Assembly (NCBI GenBank): GCA_943369755.1
Contig: CALROG020000020.1
Coordinates: 1-64,000 of the forward strand
DNA length: 64,000 bases
DNA from: CALROG01 sp943369755
Lineage (GTDB): Bacteria; Pseudomonadota; Gammaproteobacteria; Burkholderiales; Burkholderiaceae_C
Direction: 5' to 3'
Shown here: positions 7,401 through 15,036 of the stretch, piece after piece
How the letters are laid out: every line of letters starts with the position of its first letter
How positions within the stretch are numbered: position 1 is the first letter of the stretch
Made by a program: the position numbers and the translations under genes
Notes under the pieces: model-generated
Seen by the model: only the letters and a program-made list of their open reading frames with translations
What the model was told of the DNA's origin: nothing
The model's database searches: none

Positions 7401-7847
7401 ATGGCAACTGCAAAGAAAACCGTCACGCCCGCGCCGCCAGCATCCGCCCTCAAGGCACCCGCCGCCCGGGCTCCTGCCGCCAAAAAAGCGGCTGCGCCCA
7501 GGCCAGCCGCCAAACCGGCCAGCAAGGCCGCGGCACCCAAGTCTGCGGCCAGCAAGCCGATTCCCGCCGCACCCAAGGCAGCGCCGGGCACCAAAGCGGC
7601 CAAGCCGGTCAAACCCGAAAAACCCAAAAAACCCAAGCTGGTGCGCGACAGCTTCACCATTCCCAAGGCCGAATATCTGGTGCTGGAAGCGCTCAAGCAG
7701 CGCGGTGCCAAGCTGGGCGTGGCCGCCAAAAAGAGTGAGCTGCTGCGCGCCGGTATCAAGGCGCTGGCGGCAATGTCTGATGTCGCGTTCCTGGCCTCTT
7801 TGGCTGCCGTTCCAGCCATCAAGACCGGTCGCCCCAAGGCTGGCTAA
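7401..7847 (+). CDS. histone H1-like Lys/Ala/Pro-rich tail fused to an RHH-like DNA-binding domain
   Basis: A 148-residue very basic protein. Residues 1-80 are a low-complexity Ala/Lys/Pro tail (KKAAAPRPAAKPASKAAAP) like bacterial histone H1 or AlgP tails. Residues 81-125 read SFTIPKAEYLVLEALKQRG, then KKSELLRAGIKAL. This is the beta strand plus two helices of a ribbon-helix-helix domain. The C-terminus is short and hydrophobic. It probably binds DNA as a dimer, with the tail adding non-specific or bridging contacts. A 27-bp palindrome sits directly upstream, so autoregulation is likely. It converges on sixA with 18 nt between. Confidence 0.75.
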   Translation: MATAKKTVTPAPPASALKAPAARAPAAKKAAAPRPAAKPASKAAAPKSAASKPIPAAPKAAPGTKAAKPVKPEKPKKPKLVRDSFTIPKAEYLVLEALKQRGAKLGVAAKKSELLRAGIKALAAMSDVAFLASLAAVPAIKTGRPKAG

Positions 7848-7865
7848 GGGGCCTGCGCGGCGGGT

Positions 7866-8333
7866 TTACAGCACGTCGGGGGACTGCACAGTCACCACCA
7901 GCGTCTGGGCATGCCCGTCGCGCTCGCGGTTGCGAATCCACCAGATTGCGCCCTTGCGCACCGGGCACATGCCCTGCTGAATGCCCAATAACTGGGCCAC
8001 GGTGGCCCCCAGCGTGGGCTGATGCCCGACGATCACCACCGGCACTTTGGACGCCGGCCACAGCGCCGCCTCCAGCAGTTGCTCGGGCGTGCCGTCTGGT
8101 GCCAGCTCGGGGCGCAGCTTGTATTTGCGGCCCAGCGCCAGCGCGGTCTGCTCGCAGCGCCGCGCCGGGCTGACCAGCACCCGGGCCGCTTCGGGCAACT
8201 GGCGATCAAGCCAGCTTGCCATGCGCGACGCCTGCTTCTCGCCACGCGAGGTCAGCGAGCGCTCCATGTCGTTGCAGCCGTCAACCCAGTCTTCAGCTTC
8301 AGCATGGCGCCACAGGATCAGGTCCATGATCAT
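7866..8333 (-). CDS. sixA: SixA-like histidine phosphatase
   Basis: A 155-residue RHG-type phosphatase. LILWRHAEAED carries the catalytic Arg-His, SPARRCEQTA the second Arg, and VIVGHQPTLG the distal His. The length matches SixA, which dephosphorylates His-phosphorylated proteins such as HPt domains or NPr. It overlaps the ppk stop by four bases and is the last gene of the Pho-controlled lipid/polyP operon. A nearby HPt kinase is one conceivable target, but small-molecule phosphatase activity cannot be excluded from sequence. Confidence 0.8.
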   Translation of the reverse strand: MIMDLILWRHAEAEDWVDGCNDMERSLTSRGEKQASRMASWLDRQLPEAARVLVSPARRCEQTALALGRKYKLRPELAPDGTPEQLLEAALWPASKVPVVIVGHQPTLGATVAQLLGIQQGMCPVRKGAIWWIRNRERDGHAQTLVVTVQSPDVL

Positions 8334-10396
8334 TCGTCCTGGGCCCGTTCACGGGCGGCGTAACGCGCCATCAGTGCCGCCTGCGAGCCGTGGCCCGGCT
8401 TGGTGGTGTCTACCCGCTGGTAGCTGCCGTCAGGCCCCATGTCCCAGGCGTCGCGGCCATCATGCAATCCGGCCACCAGACACTCGTCAATGACGCGCTG
8501 GCGCAGCACCGGGTCAGTGACCGGCCAGGCCAGTTCAATGCGGCGCATCATGTTGCGGTTCATCCAGTCTGCGCTGGCCAGGTACAGGTCTTCTTCGCTG
8601 CCGCTGCGAAAGTAAAACACCCGCGAGTGTTCAAGAAAGCGCCCAATCACCGAGCGCACCCGAATGTTGTCGGTCACGCCCGCCACCTGAGCCGGCAGCA
8701 TGCAGGCACCCCGCACGATCAAGTCAATCTTCACGCCCTTTTGCCCGGCCCGCACCAGCGCCAGCATCAGGGCCTCGTCGGTCAGGGAATTCATCTTGGC
8801 GACGATGCGGCCCGGCGTGCCCAGAGCCGCAGCATCGGCCACCGCGTCGATCTTCTCAATGAAGCGCCGGTGCATGTAAAACGGTGCCAGCCACAGCTTG
8901 TGCAGCCGCGGCAGCTTGCTCTGGCTGGCCAGATGCACAAACACGGCCTCCATGTCGGTGGTGAGATGGGTGTCGGCCGTCAAGTAACTCAGGTCGGTGT
9001 ACAGGCGCGCGGTGCGTGGGTTGTAGTTGCCGGTAGACAAATGGCCATAGCGGCGCATCACCCTGCCTTCGCGCCGCGTCGCCAGCAGCATCTTGGCGTG
9101 GGTTTTCAGCCCCACGACGCCGTAGACCACCTGCGCGCCGACCGACTCCAGTGACTCGGCCCAGTTGATGTTGGCCTCTTCGTCAAACCGGGCTTTCAGT
9201 TCAACCACCGCCGTCACTTCCTTGCCCCGGCGCACGGCTTCGCGCAGCAGGTCGATCAGCGCCGCGTCAGAGCCGGTGCGGTAAATGGTCTGCTTGATGG
9301 CCAGCACCTGCGGGTCGTTCACCGCCTCACTCAGAAACGCCAGCACACCGTCAAAGCTCTCATAAGGTTGATGGATCAACACATCGCCCTGTTTGAGCCG
9401 TTCAAAGAAATTCTGCCCGGGCACCAGCGCCGTGGGGTAGGTGGCCTTGTACGGCGGGAAGCGCAAGGGCTGCTCGTCCACCAGGTCCACCAGTTGCGTC
9501 AAACGCACCAGGTTCACCGGGCCGTGCACCCGGTACAGCGCCGCCTCGGGCAGATTGAACTGCTTGAGCAAAAAACCCGACAGGAATTCCGAACAGCCAG
9601 CCGACACCTCCAGCCGCACGGCCTGCCCATAGTGGCGATGCTGCAAGCCTTGGCGCAGCGCGGTGCGCAGGTTCTGCACGTCGTCTTCGTCTACCGCCAG
9701 ATCGGAGTGGCGCGTTACGCGAAACTGCGAAAACTGCCCCACCTCGCGCCCGGCAAACAGGATGTGCAGGTGCGCCCGGATCACGCTGGACAGCGAGACA
9801 AACAGCGTCTTGTTGCCCGCCACCTTGTCGGGCATGCGGATCAGCCGGGGCAGTACACGCGGCACCTTGACGATGGCAATTTCATTCTCACGGCCAAAAG
9901 CGTCCTTGCCCGACAGGCGCACGATGAAGTTCAGCGACTTGTTGGCCACCTGCGGGAACGGGTGCGCCGGGTCCAGCCCTACCGGAATGAGCAGCGGGCG
10001 GACCTCGCGCTCAAAATAGTCGTCCACCCACTTGCGGTGCGCAGGGTTGCGGTCACCGTGCGAGATGATTTCAATGCCGTGCTTTTTGAAGGTGGGCATC
10101 AGTTCGTCGTTGTACAGCGCGTATTGCCGGTCCACCAGGTCGTGCGCGGCGGCGGCCAGTGCGCCAAAGGTCTCAACGGTGTACAGGCCCTTGTGGTCGG
10201 CACTCTGCATGGCCGTGAGGTGCGGGGCAGCGCGCACTTCAAAGAACTCGTCAAGGTTGGACGAGACAATACACAGGTAACGCAGCCGCTCGAGTAGCGG
10301 CACATCGGCGCGCCGGGCCCAGTCAAGCACCCGCTCGTTGAAAGCCAGCAGGCTGTGGTCGCGGTCGAGAAAGTTTAGGCTGGGCGGGTTGGACAT
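8330..10396 (-). CDS. ppk: polyphosphate kinase 1
   Basis: Reversibly transfers the gamma-phosphate of ATP to polyphosphate. The 688-residue product matches the PPK1 length. The N-terminus has LNFLDRDHSLLAFNERVLDW and SSNLDEFFEVR. The catalytic core has the autophosphorylated His in GLKTHAKMLLATRR and YGHLSTGNYNPRTA. The C-terminal PLD-like domain ends with MNRNMMRRIELAWP. The ATG at 10396 overlaps the stop of the glycosyltransferase gene (TGATG), giving translational coupling, and a separate Pho-box array lies just upstream inside that gene. It overlaps sixA downstream. Together with ppx it sets the polyP level. Confidence 0.96.
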   Translation of the reverse strand: MSNPPSLNFLDRDHSLLAFNERVLDWARRADVPLLERLRYLCIVSSNLDEFFEVRAAPHLTAMQSADHKGLYTVETFGALAAAAHDLVDRQYALYNDELMPTFKKHGIEIISHGDRNPAHRKWVDDYFEREVRPLLIPVGLDPAHPFPQVANKSLNFIVRLSGKDAFGRENEIAIVKVPRVLPRLIRMPDKVAGNKTLFVSLSSVIRAHLHILFAGREVGQFSQFRVTRHSDLAVDEDDVQNLRTALRQGLQHRHYGQAVRLEVSAGCSEFLSGFLLKQFNLPEAALYRVHGPVNLVRLTQLVDLVDEQPLRFPPYKATYPTALVPGQNFFERLKQGDVLIHQPYESFDGVLAFLSEAVNDPQVLAIKQTIYRTGSDAALIDLLREAVRRGKEVTAVVELKARFDEEANINWAESLESVGAQVVYGVVGLKTHAKMLLATRREGRVMRRYGHLSTGNYNPRTARLYTDLSYLTADTHLTTDMEAVFVHLASQSKLPRLHKLWLAPFYMHRRFIEKIDAVADAAALGTPGRIVAKMNSLTDEALMLALVRAGQKGVKIDLIVRGACMLPAQVAGVTDNIRVRSVIGRFLEHSRVFYFRSGSEEDLYLASADWMNRNMMRRIELAWPVTDPVLRQRVIDECLVAGLHDGRDAWDMGPDGSYQRVDTTKPGHGSQAALMARYAARERAQDE

Positions 10397-11472
10397 CAAG
10401 ATGACGCGCGGATGACTGGTTTGTGACAGTGTTCGACATTTTGATGACATTCCTGTGACACAGGTACCAAATGCCCCACGAAAAGCTGAGTGGCGTGGGC
10501 CCAGCTAAAGCTCAGCGCGCGGGCACGCGCCTCGTGGCGCGGCAAGGCCAGCGCCGCAAAACAGGCACTCAGCAGGTCTTCATGCATGACACCACCCTGG
10601 CTCAGCGGTTGCCCCAGCACTTCCAGCGGGCCGTCCACCGGATAGGCCGCCACGGGCGTTCCAGCGGCCATGGCCTCCAGCATTACCAAGCCGAAAGTTT
10701 CTGAACGGCTGGGGAAAACAAACACGTCTGCCGCAGCGTAAACCCGGGCCAGCTCTTCGCGCGGCAGCAAACCAAGCCAGTGCACACCCGGAAAGCGCTC
10801 GCGCAATGCGGCCTCCACCGGGCCGACACCGCAAACCACCTTGCTGCCCGGCAGGTCCAGTTTGAGAAAAGCTTCTATGTTTTTTTCATAAGAAACGCGG
10901 CCCACAAACAGCGCCACTGGCCGCGCCAGCGTACCCATTGGTTCGTAAACCTTGGGCTGGGCCTGGTACGGGAACAGCGTGGTATCAACCCCATGGGTCC
11001 AGGCGCGCAGATTGCGAAAGCCCCTTGCCTCCAGCATCCGCAGCACGCCGTGGGTGGGCACCATCACGCCCGCCGAAGGCCGGTGAAAGTGTCGAAACAG
11101 CGCATAGCCCCAGGCCAGCGGCACCTTGAGTGCAGCGTGCAGGATTTCTGGAAACTTGGTGTGAAACGCGGTAGTGAAGCGCAACTTGTGTTTGAGGCAG
11201 TAGCTGCGCGCGGCCCAGCCCAAGGGGCCCTCGGTCGCGATATGAATCGCGTCGGGCTGCAGCAGGTCCAGTCGCAGCGAAAGCTCACGCCTGGGCCGGA
11301 TGGCAAGGTCAATTCCGGCATAGCCCGGGCAGGGCCGGGTTTTGAACAGGCCGGGGTGAATCACATCCACCTGGTGGCCCGCCTGATGGAGCTCTCGCAC
11401 CAATTCCACCAGGGTGGTGACCACGCCATTGACTTGCGGCTGCCAGGCGTCGGTAATCAGTGCGATTTTCAT
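10396..11472 (-). CDS. GT4 lipid glycosyltransferase, Agt-like
   Basis: A 358-residue GT-B glycosyltransferase of family 4. The acceptor-side N-terminus is ALITDAWQPQVNGVVTTL with the Gly-rich loop. The donor side has VALFVGRVSYEKN and FVFPSRSETFGLVMLEAMA, where the EX7E motif binds a nucleotide sugar. This matches the Agt enzymes that glycosylate diacylglycerol during phosphate starvation. The start at 11472 overlaps the plcP stop, as expected if PlcP supplies the diacylglycerol. The last ~25 residues (CHQNVEHCHKP) are encoded by tandem Pho-box repeats and look unlike a conserved domain. The sugar donor cannot be read from sequence. Confidence 0.82.
   Translation of the reverse strand: MKIALITDAWQPQVNGVVTTLVELVRELHQAGHQVDVIHPGLFKTRPCPGYAGIDLAIRPRRELSLRLDLLQPDAIHIATEGPLGWAARSYCLKHKLRFTTAFHTKFPEILHAALKVPLAWGYALFRHFHRPSAGVMVPTHGVLRMLEARGFRNLRAWTHGVDTTLFPYQAQPKVYEPMGTLARPVALFVGRVSYEKNIEAFLKLDLPGSKVVCGVGPVEAALRERFPGVHWLGLLPREELARVYAAADVFVFPSRSETFGLVMLEAMAAGTPVAAYPVDGPLEVLGQPLSQGGVMHEDLLSACFAALALPRHEARARALSFSWAHATQLFVGHLVPVSQECHQNVEHCHKPVIRASS
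10423..10460 (-). promoter_or_regulatory. intragenic Pho-box array before ppk
   Basis: Leftward repeats TGTCAC (from 10460), TGTCAT (10449), TGTCGA (10438) and TGTCAC (10428) are spaced 11, 11 and 10 bp. They lie within the last codons of the glycosyltransferase gene, and the ppk ATG is 27 nt past the last repeat. No strong -10 is visible. It may give ppk extra Pho-dependent transcription. Confidence 0.65.
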
Positions 11473-12353
11473 GCTTGCACCGCCTTGACCTGATGGCCGC
11501 GGCCATCGGCCTGGCTCGCGGGGATCCACTGCACCAGTTCCAGGCGACCGTCAAAGTGCTCCACCAGCGCGGTGCGGCTCTCGACCCAGTCACCGTCGTT
11601 GCAGTACAGCGTGCCATTGATCTCGCGCATCTCGGCGCGGTGGATGTGACCACAAACCACACCGTCGTGCCCGCGCTTGCGGGCCTCGGCGGCCACCGCC
11701 ACTTCAAAGTCGGTCACGTAGTTCAGCGCCTTTTTGACCTTTTGCTTCAGGTAGGCCGAGAGCGACCAATAAGGCAAGCCAAGGCGTCCGCGCATGTTGT
11801 TCAGATAGCGGTTGAGCTTGAGCGTGAACTCGTACAGGTTGTCGCCCAGGTAGGCGAGCCATTTGGCGCACTGAATCACGCCGTCAAAGTAGTCACCGTG
11901 GATCACCCAAAGTTGGCGTCCGTCTGCAGTGCGGTGCACGGCTTCGTCTGCCACTTCGATGCCACCGAACTGGTGGCCGATGAACTCGCGCGCAAATTCG
12001 TCGTGGTTGCCGGGAACGTAAATCACCCGGCTGCCCTTGCGTGCAGCGCGCAGCAACTTTTGCACCACGTCGTTGTGGGCTTGCGGCCAATACCAGCGCC
12101 GACGCAGTTGCCAGCCGTCCACGATGTCACCCACCAGGTACAGGTATTCGCTCGGGTGGGTCTTCAAAAAGTCCAGCAGCGCGGTGGCCTGGCAGCCGGG
12201 TGTGCCCAAGTGCAGGTCGGAAATGAAAACGGCGCGATAGCGCCGTGGGTGGTTGTCGTCATCACGCTCGTTGGCGTCGCCGGGGCCGGGACCGAAGCCC
12301 CCGCTGAAGCTGCCCAGCGCGTCAAAGCTTGTTCGTCCACCGAGCCCCCTCAT
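11469..12353 (-). CDS. plcP: PlcP-like phospholipase C (calcineurin-type metallophosphoesterase)
   Basis: A 294-residue binuclear metallophosphoesterase with all five metal motifs: ISDLHLG (~44-50), GDIVDGW (~75), PGNHDE (~114), HGDYFD and GHIH. The long matches LYLVGDIVDGW, RRWYWPQAHNDVVQKLL and PGNHDEF are typical of the PlcP family. PlcP removes the head group of phosphatidylcholine/ethanolamine under phosphate starvation to give diacylglycerol. LpxH-type enzymes are shorter and differ around these motifs. The first ~38 residues are Gly-rich and probably disordered. It overlaps olsB upstream and agt downstream by four bases each, which supports the lipid-remodelling role. Confidence 0.85.
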   Translation of the reverse strand: MRGLGGRTSFDALGSFSGGFGPGPGDANERDDDNHPRRYRAVFISDLHLGTPGCQATALLDFLKTHPSEYLYLVGDIVDGWQLRRRWYWPQAHNDVVQKLLRAARKGSRVIYVPGNHDEFAREFIGHQFGGIEVADEAVHRTADGRQLWVIHGDYFDGVIQCAKWLAYLGDNLYEFTLKLNRYLNNMRGRLGLPYWSLSAYLKQKVKKALNYVTDFEVAVAAEARKRGHDGVVCGHIHRAEMREINGTLYCNDGDWVESRTALVEHFDGRLELVQWIPASQADGRGHQVKAVQA

Positions 12354-13180
12354 GCAGCCCCCAGAAAATGCTTGCGGTAGCGCGGCGGCAGATCGGCAAT
12401 GCGCATCAGCATGGGCAGGTCGGCCGAGTTGAAGTCCGGGTCCCAGGCCGGTGGGCCCAACACCTTGGCACCCAAACGCAGGTAACCCTTTATCAGTGCC
12501 GGTGGCTCGATCGGCAGCGTGCTGTCCAGCTCGTCCACCGGCAGCGGCAGGCGCGGGCGCACGTGGTAGTCGATGGGTGCCAGGTGAGTCTGCTTGACCT
12601 GGTGCCAGATGCTGGCCGCCGCGTCGCCACTGACTACCCCGTTGTGCAGCATCGGGATGCTGGCGCAGCCAATCATGGTGTCAAGCTGGTTGCGCACCAT
12701 GAACTCGGCCAGCGCACCCCACAGCGCCAGAATCACGCCACCATGGCGGTGCTCGGGGTGCACACAGCTACGCCCCAGCTCAACCATGCGCTCACGCAAG
12801 CCCCGCAGGCGGGTCAGGTCAAATTCGGTGTCGCTGTAGGTGCTGCCAACCCGGCGGGCCTGGGCCGGGGTTAGCACCCGGTAGGTGCCCACCACTTGCC
12901 GGGTGTCGGCGTCGCGCACCAGCAGGTGCTCGCAGAAGTCGTCAAACAAATCTACGTCGTGACCTGCCAGCGGGGTGTTCAGGCGCGCGCCCATTTCGAG
13001 CGCAAAGACGTCATGCCTCAGACGCTGCGCCGCCCGGACTTCGTCCTGGTGCGCGGCCCAAGAAACCAGGATGCCACTGCGTTCAGCCGTCGTTGGGTTT
13101 TGCGGAGAGCTTCGGTGAAGTGACCCCCGAGGCATGGCAACAGGCGACAGCGGCATGGTGGGGCTAGGCAGTTCGTTCAT
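12350..13180 (-). CDS. olsB: OlsB-like N-acyltransferase (ornithine lipid synthesis)
   Basis: A 276-residue GNAT-fold acyltransferase of the OlsB/hemolysin-like acyl-ACP family. RLRHDVFALEMGARL sits at the front of the fold, followed by VGTYRVLTPAQARR and ELGRSCVHPEHRHGGVILALW, the acyl-donor binding motif. GCASIPML follows. OlsB links a 3-hydroxy fatty acid to ornithine, the first step to phosphorus-free ornithine lipid. The ATG at 13180 has an AGGAG site 6 nt upstream. An earlier in-frame start at 13213 lacks one. It heads the five-gene operon and lies 49 nt behind a four-repeat Pho box. The second enzyme, OlsA, is not in the window. Confidence 0.8.
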   Translation of the reverse strand: MNELPSPTMPLSPVAMPRGSLHRSSPQNPTTAERSGILVSWAAHQDEVRAAQRLRHDVFALEMGARLNTPLAGHDVDLFDDFCEHLLVRDADTRQVVGTYRVLTPAQARRVGSTYSDTEFDLTRLRGLRERMVELGRSCVHPEHRHGGVILALWGALAEFMVRNQLDTMIGCASIPMLHNGVVSGDAAASIWHQVKQTHLAPIDYHVRPRLPLPVDELDSTLPIEPPALIKGYLRLGAKVLGPPAWDPDFNSADLPMLMRIADLPPRYRKHFLGAA

Positions 13181-13228
13181 CTCTCGCTCCTGTTTTCTTC
13201 TCGAATGCACCAAGTTTCTGGCCTTTGC

Positions 13229-13268
13229 ATGACGTCTCTATGGCAGATTTATGGCATTTAAATGACAA
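13229..13268 (-). promoter_or_regulatory. four-repeat Pho box driving the olsB-plcP-agt-ppk-sixA operon
   Basis: Leftward repeats TGTCAT (from 13267), TGCCAT (13256), TGCCAT (13245) and CGTCAT (13234) are spaced at three exact 11-bp steps. Such a double Pho box allows cooperative PhoB loading. TAGAGA (13240-13235) lies ten bases beyond the first pair and GAAACT (13218-13213) ten beyond the last. Both are imperfect -10s. Confidence 0.8.
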
Positions 13269-13276
13269 AAAATGCC

Positions 13277-13321
13277 GCTAGCCCGCATGAAACAAGCGCC
13301 ACCCGCTACAAATTTAATAGC
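13277..13321 (+). repeat. Comamonadaceae-type 45-bp repeat, copy 1 (intergenic)
   Basis: A 45-bp unit running from GCTAGCCCGC to TTTAATAGC. It lies between the lipid-operon Pho box and the arsR promoter. It stays open in the frame used by the intragenic copies (reading LARMKQAPPATNLIA). Confidence 0.7.
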
Positions 13322-13334
13322 GACCTGAACTCTC

Positions 13335-13370
13335 TTGGCGTAGTTCAATATTTCAACTATTATTGGAATA
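13335..13370 (+). promoter_or_regulatory. arsR promoter and ArsR operator-like dyad
   Basis: TTGGCG (13335-13340), a 17-bp spacer and TATTAT (13358-13363) form a good sigma-70 promoter. The expected transcription start is about 13370, the arsR ATG itself. The imperfect dyad TTCAATA (13344) and TATTGGAA (13361) covers the -10, as expected for repression by an ArsR/SmtB protein. Confidence 0.65.
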
Positions 13371-13708
13371 TGGAAACATCAAGCATTGACGAAGTCGCTA
13401 CCGTGCGCTCGCTGGCGGCGCTGGCCCAGCCCCAAAGGCTGCGCGCCTTTCGCGCGCTGGTTGTTGCCGGGCCCCAAGGTTTGACGCCCGGGGCCATGGC
13501 CGAACAACTGGGTGTAGCCCCCAGCGCACTGTCGTTTCACCTCAAAGAACTGGCCCACGCGGGCCTGGTCAGCAGTGAGCCGCGTGGTCGCCACCTGATC
13601 TACCGCGCCAGCTTCGCCCAAATGACCGCTCTGCTGGCCTATCTGACCGAGCACTGCTGCGAGGGCGTGGCCTGCGAAGTCACCGACGCCGCCTGCTCCA
13701 ACTGCTGA
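13370..13708 (+). CDS. arsR: ArsR-family arsenite-responsive repressor
   Basis: A 112-residue winged-helix repressor. The recognition region is AEQLGVAPSALSFHLKELAHAGLV. The C-terminus contains HCCEGVAC: Cys96, Cys97 and Cys102 match the As(III) site known from the Acidithiobacillus-type ArsR rather than the E. coli CVC site. More cysteines follow (CSNC). The start at 13370 fits the domain and the promoter geometry. No Shine-Dalgarno is present, so the mRNA may be leaderless. It heads the ars cluster and should release its own promoter on binding arsenite or organoarsenical. Confidence 0.9.
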   Translation: METSSIDEVATVRSLAALAQPQRLRAFRALVVAGPQGLTPGAMAEQLGVAPSALSFHLKELAHAGLVSSEPRGRHLIYRASFAQMTALLAYLTEHCCEGVACEVTDAACSNC

Positions 13709-13717
13709 AGCCGCAGC

Positions 13718-15019
13718 ATGAATCTGGCCGACTCGCTCAATTTGGGCTGCCTGTGTCGCACGCTTGACCCGCGGCGGCTGCGCGAGCAACTGGAAACAGA
13801 CCCCCGCTTGAGCGGCATGACAGAACAACTGGCGAGCACCCATCCGCACCTGTTTTCGCAAACCGCAGTGTTCCTGGACCAGGGAACACGCAACGCGGTG
13901 GCCCTGGCAGTGGCAACGCTCGATCGGGTCTTTGCCCTGCCGGCATGGCAGACAGAAGCCCTGATGCACGCCACACCTGTCGCTCAGCATGCGTTCGGCC
14001 CGTCCGGGGTGTTCATGGGCTATGACTTTCATCTAGGTCCCGACGGCCCCCGTTTGATCGAAATCAACACCAATGCGGGGGGCGCGTTCCTGAATGCGGC
14101 GCTGGCCCGCGCCCACGGCGCCTGTTGTGAGTCAATGGGCGTGCTGCTGGGAACCGCCGCACCGGGCGCGATGATGGCGGACGACGCCTTCATGGCCATG
14201 TTCCGGGCCGAGTGGCAGGCCCAGCGCGGCGACGCACCGCTGCGCACGCTGTTGATCATTGATGACGCACCCGAGGCCCAGTACCTGGCGCCTGAATTTG
14301 CGCTGGCACGCCAGCTCTTTGAGGCGCACGGCCTGGTGGCGGCGGTGGCCGACGCCCGCACGCTGCAATGGCACGACGCCCGGCTCTGGCACCCGGCCCT
14401 GCCGCCAGGCATGCCGGTAGACCTGGTCTACAACCGCCTGACCGATTTTGACTTGTCCGACCCATTGCACGCTGCCCTGCGTGCTGCCTATGAAGCCGGT
14501 GCGGCCGTGGTCACACCGCACCCGCGCGTGCATGCCCTGCAAGCCGACAAGCGCAACCTCATCACGCTGGGCAACGACGCGCTGCTGGCCGCATGGGGCG
14601 TCAACAGCGCCGACCGCGCCACGCTGCGCGCCACGGTCCCCACCACCGAAGCGGTAACGCCTGGCAATGCCGACGCGCTGTGGGCGCGGCGCAAGCAACT
14701 GTTCTTCAAGCCGGTAGCCGGTTACGGTGCCAAGGCTGCATACCGTGGCGACAAGATCACCCGCAAGGTCTGGGCCGACGTTACGGCGGGTGGCTTCGTC
14801 GCCCAGGCTTTGGTGCCACCCAGCGAAAGGCTGGTGGAGGTGGACGGCGCGCCCACCCGTCTGAAGCTGGACCTGCGTGCCTACGCCTACCGTGGCCAGG
14901 TGCAATTGCTTGCGGCGCGAACCTGGGCCGGCCAGACCACCAATTTTCGTACCACAGGCGGCGGGTTTTCGCCGGTCGCGGTGCTCCCTTCGATCGCACT
15001 CTCACACGCGCAACTTTGA
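13718..15019 (+). CDS. ATP-grasp-like protein of unknown function in the ars cluster
   Basis: I do not recognise the family of this 433-residue protein. Several segments look like an ATP-grasp ligase: PRLIEINTNAGGAF (111-124), a nucleotide-loop-like FFKPVAGYGAKAAYRGDKI (329-347), FVAQALVPPSE (360-370), KLDLRAYAY (383-391) and a final Gly-rich NFRTTGGGFSPV (409-420). VYNRLTDFDL and VTPHPRVHALQADKRN are strikingly conserved-looking. It begins 9 nt after arsR and lies 17 nt before arsI, so cotranscription is clear. ATP-grasp enzymes join carboxylates to amines or thiols, so it could build a thiol or peptide that handles arsenic. That is inference. Confidence 0.65.
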   Translation: MNLADSLNLGCLCRTLDPRRLREQLETDPRLSGMTEQLASTHPHLFSQTAVFLDQGTRNAVALAVATLDRVFALPAWQTEALMHATPVAQHAFGPSGVFMGYDFHLGPDGPRLIEINTNAGGAFLNAALARAHGACCESMGVLLGTAAPGAMMADDAFMAMFRAEWQAQRGDAPLRTLLIIDDAPEAQYLAPEFALARQLFEAHGLVAAVADARTLQWHDARLWHPALPPGMPVDLVYNRLTDFDLSDPLHAALRAAYEAGAAVVTPHPRVHALQADKRNLITLGNDALLAAWGVNSADRATLRATVPTTEAVTPGNADALWARRKQLFFKPVAGYGAKAAYRGDKITRKVWADVTAGGFVAQALVPPSERLVEVDGAPTRLKLDLRAYAYRGQVQLLAARTWAGQTTNFRTTGGGFSPVAVLPSIALSHAQL

Positions 15020-15036
15020 ACTTTCAGGAGATCTTC

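Noticed and set aside
11469..12353. Reading the plcP-like gene as LpxH
   Set aside because: Its extended WYWPQAHNDVVQK segment and operon partners point to PlcP. Lipid A genes lie elsewhere in the window.
12350..13213. Reading the olsB-like gene as an autoinducer synthase or plain GNAT acetyltransferase
   Set aside because: The motif set (RLRHDVFALEMG and ELGRSCVHPEHR) and the plcP/agt context fit the OlsB family better.
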